From: Dasania marina DSM 21967
GTDB taxonomy: Bacteria; Pseudomonadota; Gammaproteobacteria; Pseudomonadales; Dasaniaceae
Length of the DNA stretch: 64,000 bases
Assembly: GCF_000373485.1 (NCBI RefSeq)
Contig: NZ_KB891575.1
Span: forward strand, 864,168-928,167
Direction: 5' to 3'
Positions 25,352 to 34,632 of the stretch are shown here, one piece after another; within the stretch, counting starts at the first letter, position 1; every line of letters begins with the position of its first letter. The notes beneath the pieces were generated by a model. The model worked only from the letters and a program-made list of their open reading frames with translations. It did no database searches and was not told where the DNA came from. Position numbers and translations under genes: made by a program.

Positions 25352-26200
25352 ATGACAACAGCCTTACAGACTGTACATTTAGTACCGGGGAGTAATCTCA
25401 ATGCGTACATGCAGACTGTTAATAGCTTTCCAGTATTGTCTGCCGAGCGCGAAAAAGAGCTGGGTGAAGAGCTATTTTACCACGAGAGCCTAGAGGCAGC
25501 CCGTGAGCTGGTTATGTCCCACCTGCGCTTCGTGGTGCATGTTGCTAAATCCTACCAGGGCTATGGCTTGCCCTTAGCCGATCTCATTCAAGAAGGTAAC
25601 GTAGGCCTGATGAAGGCTGTTAAGCGTTTTAGCCCCGAAAAAGGTGTTCGTCTGGTGTCCTTTGCGGTGCATTGGATTAAAGCCGAAATGCACGAATACG
25701 TACTGCGCAACTGGCGCATAGTCAAAGTGGCCACTACCAAGGCGCAGCGTAAATTATTCTTTAATCTGCGCAGTTCTAAAAAGCGCTTGGCGTGGTTTAC
25801 GGCTGACGAAGCGCAAGCTGTGGCCGATGATCTAGGCGTCGATATTAAAGAAGTGCAGCGTATGGAAGGTCGCCTCACGGCTACCGACATGGCCTTTGAT
25901 ATGGGCAATGATGATGACGAAGATGGCTTTGTCGCCCCTGCCCATTATCTGGAAGACCGCTCGGCTAATCCGGCCGCACAGCTAGAAGATGCCAACTGGG
26001 CAGAAAATGGCCAGCGCCAATTACTGGCCGCGTTAAATATTCTAGACGAGCGCAGTCGTGATATCTTACAGGCGCGTTGGTTAAACGAAAACAAGGCTAC
26101 GCTGCATGAGCTGGCTGATAAATACGGGATTTCGGCAGAGCGTATACGTCAACTAGAGTCCAATGCTATGAAAAAGCTGAAAGGTTCTATAGAGCTATAG
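25352..26200 (+). CDS. rpoH: RNA polymerase heat-shock sigma factor (sigma-32)
   Basis: A 282-residue sigma-70-family factor very close in length to E. coli RpoH (284). It shows region 2 with [21 protein letters not shown] and [19 protein letters not shown], the RpoH-box region [14 protein letters not shown] (about 131-144) and region 4 with [25 protein letters not shown], read in pieces. It directs transcription of chaperone and protease genes on heat or misfolded-protein stress. A strong ribosome-binding site GGAGGT sits 5 bases before the ATG. A terminator follows. The usual upstream gene ftsX is not here. Confidence 0.97.
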   Translation: MTTALQTVHLVPGSNLNAYMQTVNSFPVLSAEREKELGEELFYHESLEAARELVMSHLRFVVHVAKSYQGYGLPLADLIQEGNVGLMKAVKRFSPEKGVRLVSFAVHWIKAEMHEYVLRNWRIVKVATTKAQRKLFFNLRSSKKRLAWFTADEAQAVADDLGVDIKEVQRMEGRLTATDMAFDMGNDDDEDGFVAPAHYLEDRSANPAAQLEDANWAENGQRQLLAALNILDERSRDILQARWLNENKATLHELADKYGISAERIRQLESNAMKKLKGSIEL

Positions 26201-26223
26201 CCCGCTGATGATAGCCACGACCC

Positions 26224-26252
26224 AAAAACCGCCCTACGCCGGCGGTTTTTTT
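26224..26252 (+). terminator. Intrinsic terminator of rpoH
   Basis: AAAAACCGCC and GGCGGTTTTT form a 10-base stem around a 7-base loop with a T-run at 26246-26252. It lies 23 bases after the rpoH stop. Confidence 0.9.
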
Positions 26253-26310
26253 ATGATTGCTATATCTGGGATCGTTCCGCCAAGTTTTATAAGCACAAGA
26301 GTAGTTAGGT

Positions 26311-26685
26311 ATGGCTAAGATATTTTTGATTGTCGCCGCGTTAAACGGCCTGCTAGCCGTGGCCATAGGCGCCTTTGGTGCCCATGCGTTAAAGGCCAAG
26401 CTGACACCTGACCTGATGGTGGTATACCAAACCGCTGTGCAGTATCACTTCTACCATTTATTGGCGCTATCGGTAGTGGGCCTACTGTTATTGCAGTGGC
26501 CAACTTCGCGCTATTTGCAGTGCAGCGGCTGGTTATTTATAGCGGGCATCTGCCTTTTTACGGGTAGCTTATATATACTCGCGCTCACCGGCCTGCGCTG
26601 GCTGGGTGCAATTACCCCTCTGGGCGGATTAGCGTTTATCGCGGCCTGGTTAAGCATGGCCCTAGGCCTTTATCATTCCCAGTAA
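26311..26685 (+). CDS. DUF423 membrane protein
   Basis: A 124-residue protein with four membrane helices. IGAFGAHALKAKL near residue 20, then YQTAVQYHFYHLLAL and LYILALTGLRWLGAITPLGG, are the characteristic blocks of DUF423 (YgdD of E. coli). The function of the family is not established. It is 25 bases before trmB on the same strand and could share its transcript. Confidence 0.9.
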   Translation: MAKIFLIVAALNGLLAVAIGAFGAHALKAKLTPDLMVVYQTAVQYHFYHLLALSVVGLLLLQWPTSRYLQCSGWLFIAGICLFTGSLYILALTGLRWLGAITPLGGLAFIAAWLSMALGLYHSQ

Positions 26686-26710
26686 TTAAGAAAGAGTTAC
26701 CGAGCTTATT

Positions 26711-27427
26711 TTGATAGACAAAAAACACCGACCCGCTGACCCCAATAACCCTATGCACAAGCCGATTAAAAGCTATGTGTTACGCACTGGCCGCATGACC
26801 GAAAGCCAGCAAGCAGCCTACGATAAATATTGGCCCAGCAAGGGCTTAACCGTAGCTGATGGCATGTTGGATTGGCCGGTGGTGTTTGGCAATAACGGTC
26901 CGGTAGTGTTGGAAATTGGTTTTGGTATGGGTGCCTCGCTGGCGGCGATGGCAGCCGCTGCGCCGCAAAACAATTATATAGGTGTGGAAGTGCACTCACC
27001 GGGGGTGGGCCGCATACTGCATTTGATGGAAGAGCAGGGGGTAGAAAATATACGGCTGTTTTGTCACGATGCCGTAGAAGTGTTAGCCCAGTGCGTACCC
27101 GATGCCAGCCTAGACCGCGTACAAATTTATTTCCCCGACCCTTGGCATAAAAAGAGGCACAATAAACGCCGCTTAATTAAACCGTCGTTTGTGCAGCAAT
27201 TACGCCGCAAGCTAAAAGTCGGTGGGGTGATGCACATGGCTACGGATTGGGAGCACTACGCCGAGCAAATGATGGAGGTGATGAGTGCTGCTGAAGGTTT
27301 TGCCAATCAGGCGCAGCCTTTTTGTTATTCAGAGCGCCCCGACTACCGGCCGCTAACCAAGTTTGAGCAGCGCGGCCAACGTTTAGGCCATGGTGTGTGG
27401 GATTTGTTATTTGAAAAACAGCCCTGA
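26711..27427 (+). CDS. trmB: tRNA (guanine-N7-)-methyltransferase
   Basis: A 238-residue SAM-dependent methyltransferase that makes m7G46 in the variable loop of tRNA. It shows the SAM-binding motif [11 protein letters not shown] (about residues 63-73), the family block [16 protein letters not shown] (about 140-155) and the C-terminal [10 protein letters not shown]. The TTG at 26711 gives the full family N-terminus, which includes the [10 protein letters not shown] motif; an ATG at 26753 would lose 14 residues that are not conserved, so either start is possible. Confidence 0.95.
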   Translation: MIDKKHRPADPNNPMHKPIKSYVLRTGRMTESQQAAYDKYWPSKGLTVADGMLDWPVVFGNNGPVVLEIGFGMGASLAAMAAAAPQNNYIGVEVHSPGVGRILHLMEEQGVENIRLFCHDAVEVLAQCVPDASLDRVQIYFPDPWHKKRHNKRRLIKPSFVQQLRRKLKVGGVMHMATDWEHYAEQMMEVMSAAEGFANQAQPFCYSERPDYRPLTKFEQRGQRLGHGVWDLLFEKQP

Positions 27428-27463
27428 GCTTAAAACAGCCCTGAGCCTAAAACAGGCGTGAGT

Positions 27464-29182
27464 TTAGTTTGACGCTTTTTTCGCTGATTCGTCATTAGTA
27501 ATTTCAGAGTCTAATAAATTAATCAGGTTAATAAACTCTTCATCCATGGTGCTGCCCGCAACAAACATCAGCTCCATGCGGGTTTTAAATTCATGCTCTA
27601 TGTCGGTATACATATCACTTTGAATTTCGGTCATTTTAAGATTGCCTACAAAGTCATTTAAGTTTTCTATAAAGTCGTCAACAATAACTTTGCCTTCTTC
27701 TGCCAAATAGCGATTTTGTTCATCCAGTGAGTCTATGGACGATTTTGCCCTGCTGGTTAGTGAGCTGAGAAATTCTTTTCTTTCTTCTGATTGTGCCCGT
27801 AGTCTAAAGTTTTTGATATTACCGGCGGCGGCGATTAACAGGCTGGCCAGTTGTGATAAATATTCAGGTGAAGAGCTGTGAAACATATCCTTGAGATAGC
27901 AACTTAACGCCCCGTTCTTAAAAATAGTGCCGCTATGATTATCAGTCCATGCTCTGTCTTTATTGTCGGAGGCTGAGCGTATTAGCTCTTTAGTGTCTTT
28001 AATAATATTGTCGTCAGCACATAGCCAAATATGTTCGTCTTCGCTTTTGCAATATAAGGTGGCGTCTAGCTTAAGACGTTTGCTAGTGGCTAATAGGCAC
28101 TCTAATACGGTTTTTTCTGTTGCGGCGTCGGTAATATCTTGTAGGCCTTGCGCCAGCGCGCTAGAAAACTCGCCCCCCGCCATGTTGTCGAAATCAATAT
28201 TTTCATTATGTAATGGGGGTGCTGCGCTATCGCTCATGTCTTGCTGCAGTTGCGCTTTTGCTAGATCGTCTTCTTCTAGCTCCATCAATTTTTGGCGTAA
28301 GTGATCAGTTTCATACTCCAGCGTGGCTGTGCACATTTCCGAATCGCGCAACTGCGTTTTTAATTTTTCTACTAGGTCGTCGGATAGACCTTCACCGGCA
28401 CCTTGATTTTTTGTTAATTCAGATTCTAAGCGCAAGATCAATTTACGTTTTTCGTTGTTATTCTCTGCTAACTTGCCTATTTCCTTTAAGGAGTGGCTGT
28501 ACTTTTGTTTGATGTCGGAAATAAGGTGGCTGATAGTGTCGCGGTCATAGCTGCTGGCGTTGCGTTTATTGGCTTCGGGGTCATCGCTGATAGCTAGTTT
28601 GTCGAATGCTACGCGGGCTTCTTTTAGGGTGGCTTGCACTTCGATGATGTTGTTGTTTTTATTGAGGGCGTCTATTTCATCGAAAGAACTTTCTTTGCCT
28701 AGATATTTTTCTCTAAGTTCTTTGGTGATGCTTTTTTGTAATTCTAACTGCTCGCGGAGTTTTTTTAATTGATAGTCCGAGTTTTTGGAGAGCTTGGGGT
28801 CGGTGGTAGGGCTGGCTGAGCTGCCACATTTTAAATAGCTAACCAGTTTATAGTTAATAGCTTTTAAGTCGGATGGCTGTAAGCCTTTTTCTATGAGGAA
28901 ATCTTGCTCTATGGTTAATAGCTGCTTGCGTAGAGAGAGGCCTTGTATTTGATACTCTTTATTAGACTTGCCAGCTTTTTCTATGAGTTTGCTGGTGCGC
29001 TCTAACTCACGTTCTAAAAAGGGGGCAGTATATAGCCCTGAAGATTTACCTGAGAACAGTTGCTTGATTTTGGTGATAAGCTGTAGTTTGTGGGCCACAA
29101 TAACGCTAATGATCAATGTGGCTACCAGCAATATGCCTAGCAGGTAATAATATAAAAAGCCAGATTCACTAAATTGCAGCAT
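27464..29182 (-). CDS. Hypothetical membrane-anchored coiled-coil protein
   Basis: I do not recognise a family. The 572-residue protein has one membrane helix near the N-terminus (YYYLLGILLVATLIISVIVA, about residues 11-30), then about 270 residues of long heptad-rich helices (LEYETDHLRQKLMELEEDD and similar). A globular domain at about 320-460 includes LECLLATSKRLKLDATLYC and LICADDN-like residues resembling a GAF fold in layout, followed by more helices. Topology suggests anchoring at the inner membrane with a large cytoplasmic part. A signalling or cell-envelope role is only a guess. Confidence 0.75.
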   Translation of the reverse strand: MLQFSESGFLYYYLLGILLVATLIISVIVAHKLQLITKIKQLFSGKSSGLYTAPFLERELERTSKLIEKAGKSNKEYQIQGLSLRKQLLTIEQDFLIEKGLQPSDLKAINYKLVSYLKCGSSASPTTDPKLSKNSDYQLKKLREQLELQKSITKELREKYLGKESSFDEIDALNKNNNIIEVQATLKEARVAFDKLAISDDPEANKRNASSYDRDTISHLISDIKQKYSHSLKEIGKLAENNNEKRKLILRLESELTKNQGAGEGLSDDLVEKLKTQLRDSEMCTATLEYETDHLRQKLMELEEDDLAKAQLQQDMSDSAAPPLHNENIDFDNMAGGEFSSALAQGLQDITDAATEKTVLECLLATSKRLKLDATLYCKSEDEHIWLCADDNIIKDTKELIRSASDNKDRAWTDNHSGTIFKNGALSCYLKDMFHSSSPEYLSQLASLLIAAAGNIKNFRLRAQSEERKEFLSSLTSRAKSSIDSLDEQNRYLAEEGKVIVDDFIENLNDFVGNLKMTEIQSDMYTDIEHEFKTRMELMFVAGSTMDEEFINLINLLDSEITNDESAKKASN

Positions 29183-29410
29183 TGCGGGTCCTTCCCTGTA
29201 CCGTTAATGACATGCTATGAGCGGGTGTGTATGGCCGGTGTGGGTCATCTTTTAAGGTCGCCAGTTATTAGAGTTGTTTGCTCATTAGTGCAGTTGTGGT
29301 TTTTATGGTGGCCCAAGGCTAGCGAGGCTAGACCTGAAGTAATAAAAATAGCTGTTATAAAGGTAGCAGAGTATTGGCAAAGTACACGGGCCGTGTAGCA
29401 ACAATAGTAC

Positions 29411-29821
29411 TTACTGCTCGGCTTTAAACTCTATGGCCACGGGCTCACCGTAGTAGTTAAAGTACTTGAAGCCTTTGTTGCGGCCGCCTTCAATGCTAAC
29501 GCCTTTCATCATAATATTGCCATTGGGGAACCAGGCTTTTTGTTTGCCGTGCTCCAGGCCGTTTTTAAAGTGTAGCGCCTGCATCATTTGGCCATTGCTA
29601 TACCACATCCAAAACGGGCCGTGCCGCTCGCCTTGTTCGTTAACGCACTTTATTTGGCTGCCGTTAGGGGGCGCTAGGCCTATTTTTTTGCTGTCGGCTG
29701 GGCAATTAAACTCGGCTTGGGCTTTGGTTTGGGATTCGGCTTCAGTTTCAACCTGGCTATGGGCATAACCACACAGCAGAGAAACGGTAATAAGGTGGAT
29801 AACAAAGTGCAGGGTTTTCAA
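29411..29821 (-). CDS. MORN-repeat (YwqK-like) exported protein
   Basis: A 136-residue protein with an N-terminal signal sequence (VIHLITVSLLCGYAHS, cleavage near residue 22). The C-terminal half holds MORN-like units: RHGPFWMWYSNGQ, then LEHGKQKAWFPNGN and a partial third (GFKYFNYYGEP). Such repeats form a beta-strip that commonly binds lipids or proteins. Some database entries label the family a YwqK antitoxin, but nothing here supports a toxin partner. It lies 92 bases downstream of the TudS/DUF523 gene. Confidence 0.8.
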   Translation of the reverse strand: MKTLHFVIHLITVSLLCGYAHSQVETEAESQTKAQAEFNCPADSKKIGLAPPNGSQIKCVNEQGERHGPFWMWYSNGQMMQALHFKNGLEHGKQKAWFPNGNIMMKGVSIEGGRNKGFKYFNYYGEPVAIEFKAEQ

Positions 29822-29913
29822 TGCATAACTCTCATTGTTGTTGATGGATAAATGAGCTGGACCGGGTCGGCCGCAGAGCGCTTACTATAACGAAAAATAT
29901 CCCTCTTCGATAG

Positions 29914-30435
29914 TTAGGGTGAGGCTCTGTTACGGTGATAGGCATAGACCGCTTGAATAAACTGTGCGTGCTGCTGGGGCAGTTGCAACTGATCTTCATC
30001 GGCTACGGGTAATTCGGGGAAGTTGGCCATGAGTTGCTGTGCGTAGAGGCCCACCGCGTTGCGCTGTAGTTGTCGATTTTTGAGTAGCTTAACATTGCGG
30101 CTGCCACAACTGGGGGAGCCACGTTTAAAGATATAGCCGGATAGCTGTTGGTGCTGTTGGGCGTGTTGTTGCGCCAGTTGTTGCAAAGCCTCGGTAACAT
30201 CTAGGCTAGCGGTGGCTGTGCCCACGCAGCGGATGTGGCCATCGCGCTCTACCAAATGTATAGGCTCGCGGGGTACGCCCAAGCCTATGGCCATTTCGGG
30301 GCAATAGGCTTGTAGCTGAAAATGGCCGCTGATGTCGGCCAGCAGCTGGGGCTGCTTTTTATCACTGCCGTCATAGCGCACGGCCTCACCCATCAAGCAG
30401 CTGATTATGCCTATGATGGGTTTGCTGTGGTCCAC
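29914..30435 (-). CDS. DUF523/TudS-like iron-sulfur protein
   Basis: A 173-residue protein of the DUF523 family: SCLMGEAVRYDGSDK at the start (Cys14), YCPEMAIGLGVPREP (about residues 44-58, Cys45) and KRGSPSCGS (about 104-112). Three cysteines in this pattern bind a 4Fe-4S cluster in thiouracil desulfurase TudS, a family relative. Many members appear as a standalone domain, as here, or fused to YbgA. The actual substrate is unknown. It follows pyruvate kinase by 33 bases on the same strand. Confidence 0.85.
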   Translation of the reverse strand: MDHSKPIIGIISCLMGEAVRYDGSDKKQPQLLADISGHFQLQAYCPEMAIGLGVPREPIHLVERDGHIRCVGTATASLDVTEALQQLAQQHAQQHQQLSGYIFKRGSPSCGSRNVKLLKNRQLQRNAVGLYAQQLMANFPELPVADEDQLQLPQQHAQFIQAVYAYHRNRASP

Positions 30436-30468
30436 AGAGCGTTACCTCTAAAGTGTTAAAAACAGGGC

Positions 30469-31914
30469 TTACTGTATGGTCGCGCCAACTTTCACTATCT
30501 TCATGGAGTTGGTGCCGCCTAGGGCGTTGATAAAATCGCCTTTGGTGATAATTACTAAATCGCCGGCGCTCACCACCTCACGGCGTAGCAGCTCATTCAC
30601 CACGCTTTGGTTCATTTCCGCCGGCGCTATCGCCGAGGTGTCGAAGGTGACCGGCACCACGCCGCGGTACAGCGCTACGCGGTATTCGGTGCGGGCCTTA
30701 TTGGTAAAGGCAAATACCGGCAGGCTGGAGCTAATACGCGACATAATCAGCGGTGTTTTACCGGTGTCGGTAAGGCTGATAATAGCTTTAACGCCGGTTA
30801 AATGATTGGCGGTATACATGGCGGCTAGCGCTATAGCCTCATCCACGGCGCCAAAGTGTTCATGCAGGCGATGGCTGGAGGTGTGGGTTTGCGGCTGGCG
30901 TTCGGCCCCTAAGATGATGCGGCTCATGGCCTCTACTGCTTCTATAGGGAAGGAGCCTGCGGCGGTTTCGGCACTGAGCATTACCGCATCGGTACCATCT
31001 AGCACGGCATTGGCGACATCAAATACTTCGGCGCGGGTGGGTAGGGCGCTGTCTATCATAGACTCCATCATCTGAGTGGCGGTAATCACGGGAGTGTTGA
31101 GCTCTTGGCCGCGGCTGATGATATGTTTTTGTACGGCGATTAATTCCGCATCGCCTATTTCTACACCCAAGTCACCACGGGCGACCATTACTGCGTCGGA
31201 GGCGCGGATAATGCTATCTAGCACGTCGTGGGCTACCGCTTCTGAGCGTTCAATTTTGGCGACCAAGCCGGCGTCACCGCCCGCTTCGTGCAGTAATTTA
31301 CGAGCCTGCTCTATGTCGTCGGCGGTGCGCACATAGGACACTGCTAGGTAATCCACCTCTATCTGTGCGGCTAATTTAATATCGGCAAAATCTTTTTCGG
31401 TGAGCGCGTCGGCGGATAAACCACCGCCTTGGCGGTTAATGCCTTTGTTGTTAGACAGCGTACCAGCCACTAACACCTGAGTTTCTATGCGGCCATTGGC
31501 TACTGATAACACCTTTAACACAATGCGGCCGTCATCTAACAGCAGCAGGTCGTCGGCTGACGAATCCTCGGGCAGGCTTTGATAATCTATACCCACTTCG
31601 CGCTGGTTGCCGGCGTTGCGCTCCAGCTTGGCATCTAGGGCAAAATGATCGTCTACCGCCAGCTCTATGGGGCCGTCGGCAAAACAGGAAATACGAATTT
31701 TGGGGCCTTGCAGGTCACCCAGTATGGCAATACTGCGCTGGTGTTTTTTAGCTAGTGCGCGTACTTGCTTGGCTCTGTCTATGTGATCCTGAGCACTGCC
31801 GTGAGAAAAGTTTAGGCGCACAACATTCACGCCCGCCAGAATAATCTGTTCTAACACATTATCTTTGTCTGTGGCGGGGCCTAGGGTGGCAACAATCTTG
31901 GTTCTTTTGGTCAA
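30469..31914 (-). CDS. pyk: Pyruvate kinase
   Basis: The enzyme converts phosphoenolpyruvate and ADP to pyruvate and ATP. With the TTG start at 31914 the protein is 481 residues, near the 480 of the PykA type. I chose this start because GGAG lies about 7 bases before it and the sequence then begins TKRTKIVATLGPAT. A longer ORF would begin at 31965 and overlap argA. Motifs include VVRLNFSHGSAQDH, VARGDLGVEIG and ITATQMMESMIDSALPTRAE. The C-terminal allosteric domain is present. It lies 28 bases downstream of argA. Confidence 0.95.
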   Translation of the reverse strand: MTKRTKIVATLGPATDKDNVLEQIILAGVNVVRLNFSHGSAQDHIDRAKQVRALAKKHQRSIAILGDLQGPKIRISCFADGPIELAVDDHFALDAKLERNAGNQREVGIDYQSLPEDSSADDLLLLDDGRIVLKVLSVANGRIETQVLVAGTLSNNKGINRQGGGLSADALTEKDFADIKLAAQIEVDYLAVSYVRTADDIEQARKLLHEAGGDAGLVAKIERSEAVAHDVLDSIIRASDAVMVARGDLGVEIGDAELIAVQKHIISRGQELNTPVITATQMMESMIDSALPTRAEVFDVANAVLDGTDAVMLSAETAAGSFPIEAVEAMSRIILGAERQPQTHTSSHRLHEHFGAVDEAIALAAMYTANHLTGVKAIISLTDTGKTPLIMSRISSSLPVFAFTNKARTEYRVALYRGVVPVTFDTSAIAPAEMNQSVVNELLRREVVSAGDLVIITKGDFINALGGTNSMKIVKVGATIQ

Positions 31915-31942
31915 GGGTGGCTCCAGTTGGGGTGGTGATCGC

Positions 31943-33274
31943 CTAGCCAGTAATGGCTTTGGCAAAGATTTTCGAATTGCGTTGGTAGTTGTACAGCGAT
32001 TGCCTTTTGGCGGGCAGCAGACTTAGGTTGCCCTCTATAAAGCCCTGCTCTTGAAACCAGTGCGCCGTTACCGTGGTTAATACAAATAATTGCAGCAGGC
32101 CTAGTGCTGCGGCTTGTTTCTGTAGCGCGTGTAATACGCGCAGGCCGCGCTCGCCGCCACGGTAATCGGGGTGAGTGGCAACACAGGCGACCTCGCCCAG
32201 TTTTTCTTGCGGGTAGGGGTAGAGTGCCGCGCAGGCGATGATCATGCCGTCTTTTTCTAGCACGGTAAAATGATCAATTTCGTTTTCTAATAACTCACGT
32301 GAACGTTTTACCAAGGTGCCGTTGGCTTCTAGCGGCTCTATCAATTCCAAGATGCCGCCCACGTCGTCTATGCAGGCGGTGCGCATTTGGTCGTAGGTAT
32401 CTTGGGCGATGAGAGTACCGGAACCATCGCGGGTAAATAGCTCGGCTAATAAGGCGCCGTCCTCTTGATAGCTAATGCAGTGGCAGCGCTCCACACCTTT
32501 TTCGGCGCTATTGATGAGTGCGCGCATGAGCACCTGCTCTTGCAGGTCGCTGCTGTCATCTAGCAATTGCTTAACGGTGCTAATGTCAGTGTTATTAATA
32601 AGGCTGCCATCGGGATTGAGCAGGCCGGGCTTGTCGGAAAAGGCAATCAGCTTATCGGCTTGTAGGGCAATAGCGGTCTGCGTGGCCACGTTTTCCAGTG
32701 ATAAGTTAAATACTTCGCCGGTGGGTGAATAACCTATGGGCGATAGTAAAACGATGGCGTTATCCTGCAAGTGGCTTTGTATAGCTTGGCTGTCTATGCG
32801 ACGCACTACACCGGTGTGTTGATAATCTATGCCGCCTCTTACCCCTATAGGCTTGGCGATCACCATATTGCCCGAGCACACGCGAATTTGTGAGCCGTGC
32901 ATGGGCGAGTTGGCCAGCCCCATGGTGAGCAGCGCTTCAATTTGTGAGCGCAGTGAGCCGGTGGCGTCTTTGACTGACTCCAGGGTTTGTGGGCAGGTAA
33001 TGCGTAAGTCGTGTTCAAACTGACTGTCAATGCCGCGCAGGGCTACGCGCTCTTCAATTTGTGGACGGGCACCGTGCACTAACACCAGCCTAACGCCCAA
33101 GCTGTTTAGCAGCGCGATGTCGTGAATAATAGTGGCAAAATTGTCGTGGGCTACCGCTTCGCCGCCAAACATCAGCACAAAGGTTTTGCCGCGGTGGGCA
33201 TTAATATAAGGCGCGGAGTTACGAAACCATTTTACGTAGTTTTTGCTGTTGAGTGGCGTCTTGCTGTCAGACAC
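31943..33274 (-). CDS. argA: N-acetylglutamate synthase
   Basis: The protein has 443 residues, the same as E. coli ArgA. It starts arginine synthesis by making N-acetylglutamate from glutamate and acetyl-CoA. The N-terminal amino-acid-kinase-like domain (about 1-290) contains FVLMFGGEAVAHDNF and RLVLVHGARPQIEERV, where arginine feedback is usual. The C-terminal GNAT domain (about 295-443) contains GEVACVATHPDYRGGERG. It lies between argE and pyk in one minus-strand run, with 54- and 28-base gaps, so they may be co-transcribed. Confidence 0.96.
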   Translation of the reverse strand: MSDSKTPLNSKNYVKWFRNSAPYINAHRGKTFVLMFGGEAVAHDNFATIIHDIALLNSLGVRLVLVHGARPQIEERVALRGIDSQFEHDLRITCPQTLESVKDATGSLRSQIEALLTMGLANSPMHGSQIRVCSGNMVIAKPIGVRGGIDYQHTGVVRRIDSQAIQSHLQDNAIVLLSPIGYSPTGEVFNLSLENVATQTAIALQADKLIAFSDKPGLLNPDGSLINNTDISTVKQLLDDSSDLQEQVLMRALINSAEKGVERCHCISYQEDGALLAELFTRDGSGTLIAQDTYDQMRTACIDDVGGILELIEPLEANGTLVKRSRELLENEIDHFTVLEKDGMIIACAALYPYPQEKLGEVACVATHPDYRGGERGLRVLHALQKQAAALGLLQLFVLTTVTAHWFQEQGFIEGNLSLLPAKRQSLYNYQRNSKIFAKAITG

Positions 33275-33328
33275 GGCGTGTTCCTAATGAGGTTTGTAGG
33301 CTTTTATTGTGCGTATAAAGCGTAGCGG

Positions 33329-34501
33329 TTACAAGCAGTAGCGGCGTATTAGCTGTTGCAGTATAGCGATGGCCGGTTGCACTTGTGCCAAGGGCATAAA
33401 CTCATTGGGTTGGTGGGCCTGGTCTATGCTGCCCGGCCCCATCACCACCGTTTGCATACCCAGTTGTTGCAGCAGCGGCCCTTCGGTGGCAAAGGCTACT
33501 GATTGTGCGCCGTGGCCGGTTAATTGCTCTACGGTTTTAATCAGTTCGGAGTCGGCCGGTTCTTCAAAGGGCGGCACTGCGGTGGCCAACTCTCGCAAGC
33601 TGATATCGATGTTTAAGCGTTGCGCTATAGGGCTGAGGCGCTCGCGTAATAATTGCTGTACCTCATCGTTGTTCATGGCGGGCAGGGTGCGTATATCGAA
33701 GTGCAGTTCGCTGTGGCCGCAGATGCGGTTGGGGTTGTCGCCGCCGTGTATGCAACCCAAGTTTAAGGTGGGTAAGGCCACTTCAAAGAGTGGGTTTTGA
33801 TATTGCTGCTGTAACTGGGCGCGAAACAATAATAGGTCAGTCATCACGATATTCATCGCTTCCAGTGCATTATTGCCCAGCGCCGGGTTGGAGGAGTGGC
33901 CGGCTTTGCCTTGTATGGTAATGGCGTTGAGCATAATGCCCTTGTGCATGCGTATGGGTCGTAAGTCAGTGGGCTCCCCTATCACCGCATAGCGCGCCTT
34001 GGGGCCGCCGTGTTGTACCAGTGCGCGGGCGCCGTCCATGGTGGATTCTTCATCGGCGGTGGCTAAAATGATTAGCGGTTCTTTTAAGGGCGTATCCAAA
34101 AACGCCTTCGCCGCTTCTATGGCGATAGGGAAGAAGCCTTTCATGTCGGTGGAGCCCAAGCCGTATAACTTATTATCCTTTTCGGTAATGGCCAGCGGGT
34201 TGCTATGCCACAGGGCCTCATCAAAGGGTACGGTATCGGTATGGCCAGACAGCACCAAACCGCCGGGGCCGCTACCCAAGGTAGCAATAAGATTGGCTTT
34301 TTGTGGGTTGTTGGGCAGGGGTAGAATCTCACAACGAAAGCCTAGCGTACTTAACCAGTCGGCGAGTTTGTCTATCACTTTGCGATTGCTGTGATCCCAT
34401 TTGGCGCTGCTGGAGCTTACCGATATTTCACTCACCAACTCGTGCATAATGGTCATTAATGGTGGTACAGCGTTGGGCATAATAACGTCCAAATAATCCA
34501 A
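33329..34501 (-). CDS. argE: Acetylornithine deacetylase
   Basis: A 390-residue M20-family zinc peptidase close to the 383 residues of E. coli ArgE. It removes the acetyl group from N-acetylornithine in arginine biosynthesis. Metal-binding blocks are LSGHTDTVPFD (about residues 86-96), GLGSTDMKGFFPIAI and TADEESTMDGA. The dimerisation domain is present around HSSNPALGNNALEAM. The start at 34501 precedes a second possible ATG seven codons later. argA follows on the same strand, so the arginine genes are grouped. Confidence 0.93.
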   Translation of the reverse strand: MDYLDVIMPNAVPPLMTIMHELVSEISVSSSSAKWDHSNRKVIDKLADWLSTLGFRCEILPLPNNPQKANLIATLGSGPGGLVLSGHTDTVPFDEALWHSNPLAITEKDNKLYGLGSTDMKGFFPIAIEAAKAFLDTPLKEPLIILATADEESTMDGARALVQHGGPKARYAVIGEPTDLRPIRMHKGIMLNAITIQGKAGHSSNPALGNNALEAMNIVMTDLLLFRAQLQQQYQNPLFEVALPTLNLGCIHGGDNPNRICGHSELHFDIRTLPAMNNDEVQQLLRERLSPIAQRLNIDISLRELATAVPPFEEPADSELIKTVEQLTGHGAQSVAFATEGPLLQQLGMQTVVMGPGSIDQAHQPNEFMPLAQVQPAIAILQQLIRRYCL

Positions 34502-34579
34502 GGTGCTTAATAAGTAGTGCTTACAGTGTAGCGTATAAGGTTTGCGCCACTGGCGGCGAGTAAATCCGCAACAAGAAAA

Positions 34580-34601
34580 AAGGCGACCCTAGGGTCGCCT
34601 T
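34580..34601 (-). terminator. Intrinsic terminator of the phosphate transporter gene
   Basis: AAGGCGACCCT and AGGGTCGCCTT form an uninterrupted 22-base palindrome, with six to seven A on its lower side giving the T-run on the minus strand. It lies 32 bases past the transporter stop and separates it from argE. Confidence 0.8.
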
Positions 34602-34632
34602 GATGATGCTTTGGTTAATATTGGATTGGGTT

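Noticed and set aside
29411..29821. Toxin-antitoxin function for the MORN-repeat protein
   Set aside because: The label comes from a database family name only; the protein has a signal peptide and no toxin gene lies beside it.
31915..31965. Longer N-terminus for pyruvate kinase starting at 31965
   Set aside because: It would overlap argA and add 17 proline-rich residues; the TTG at 31914 has a GGAG site and a normal start for the family.
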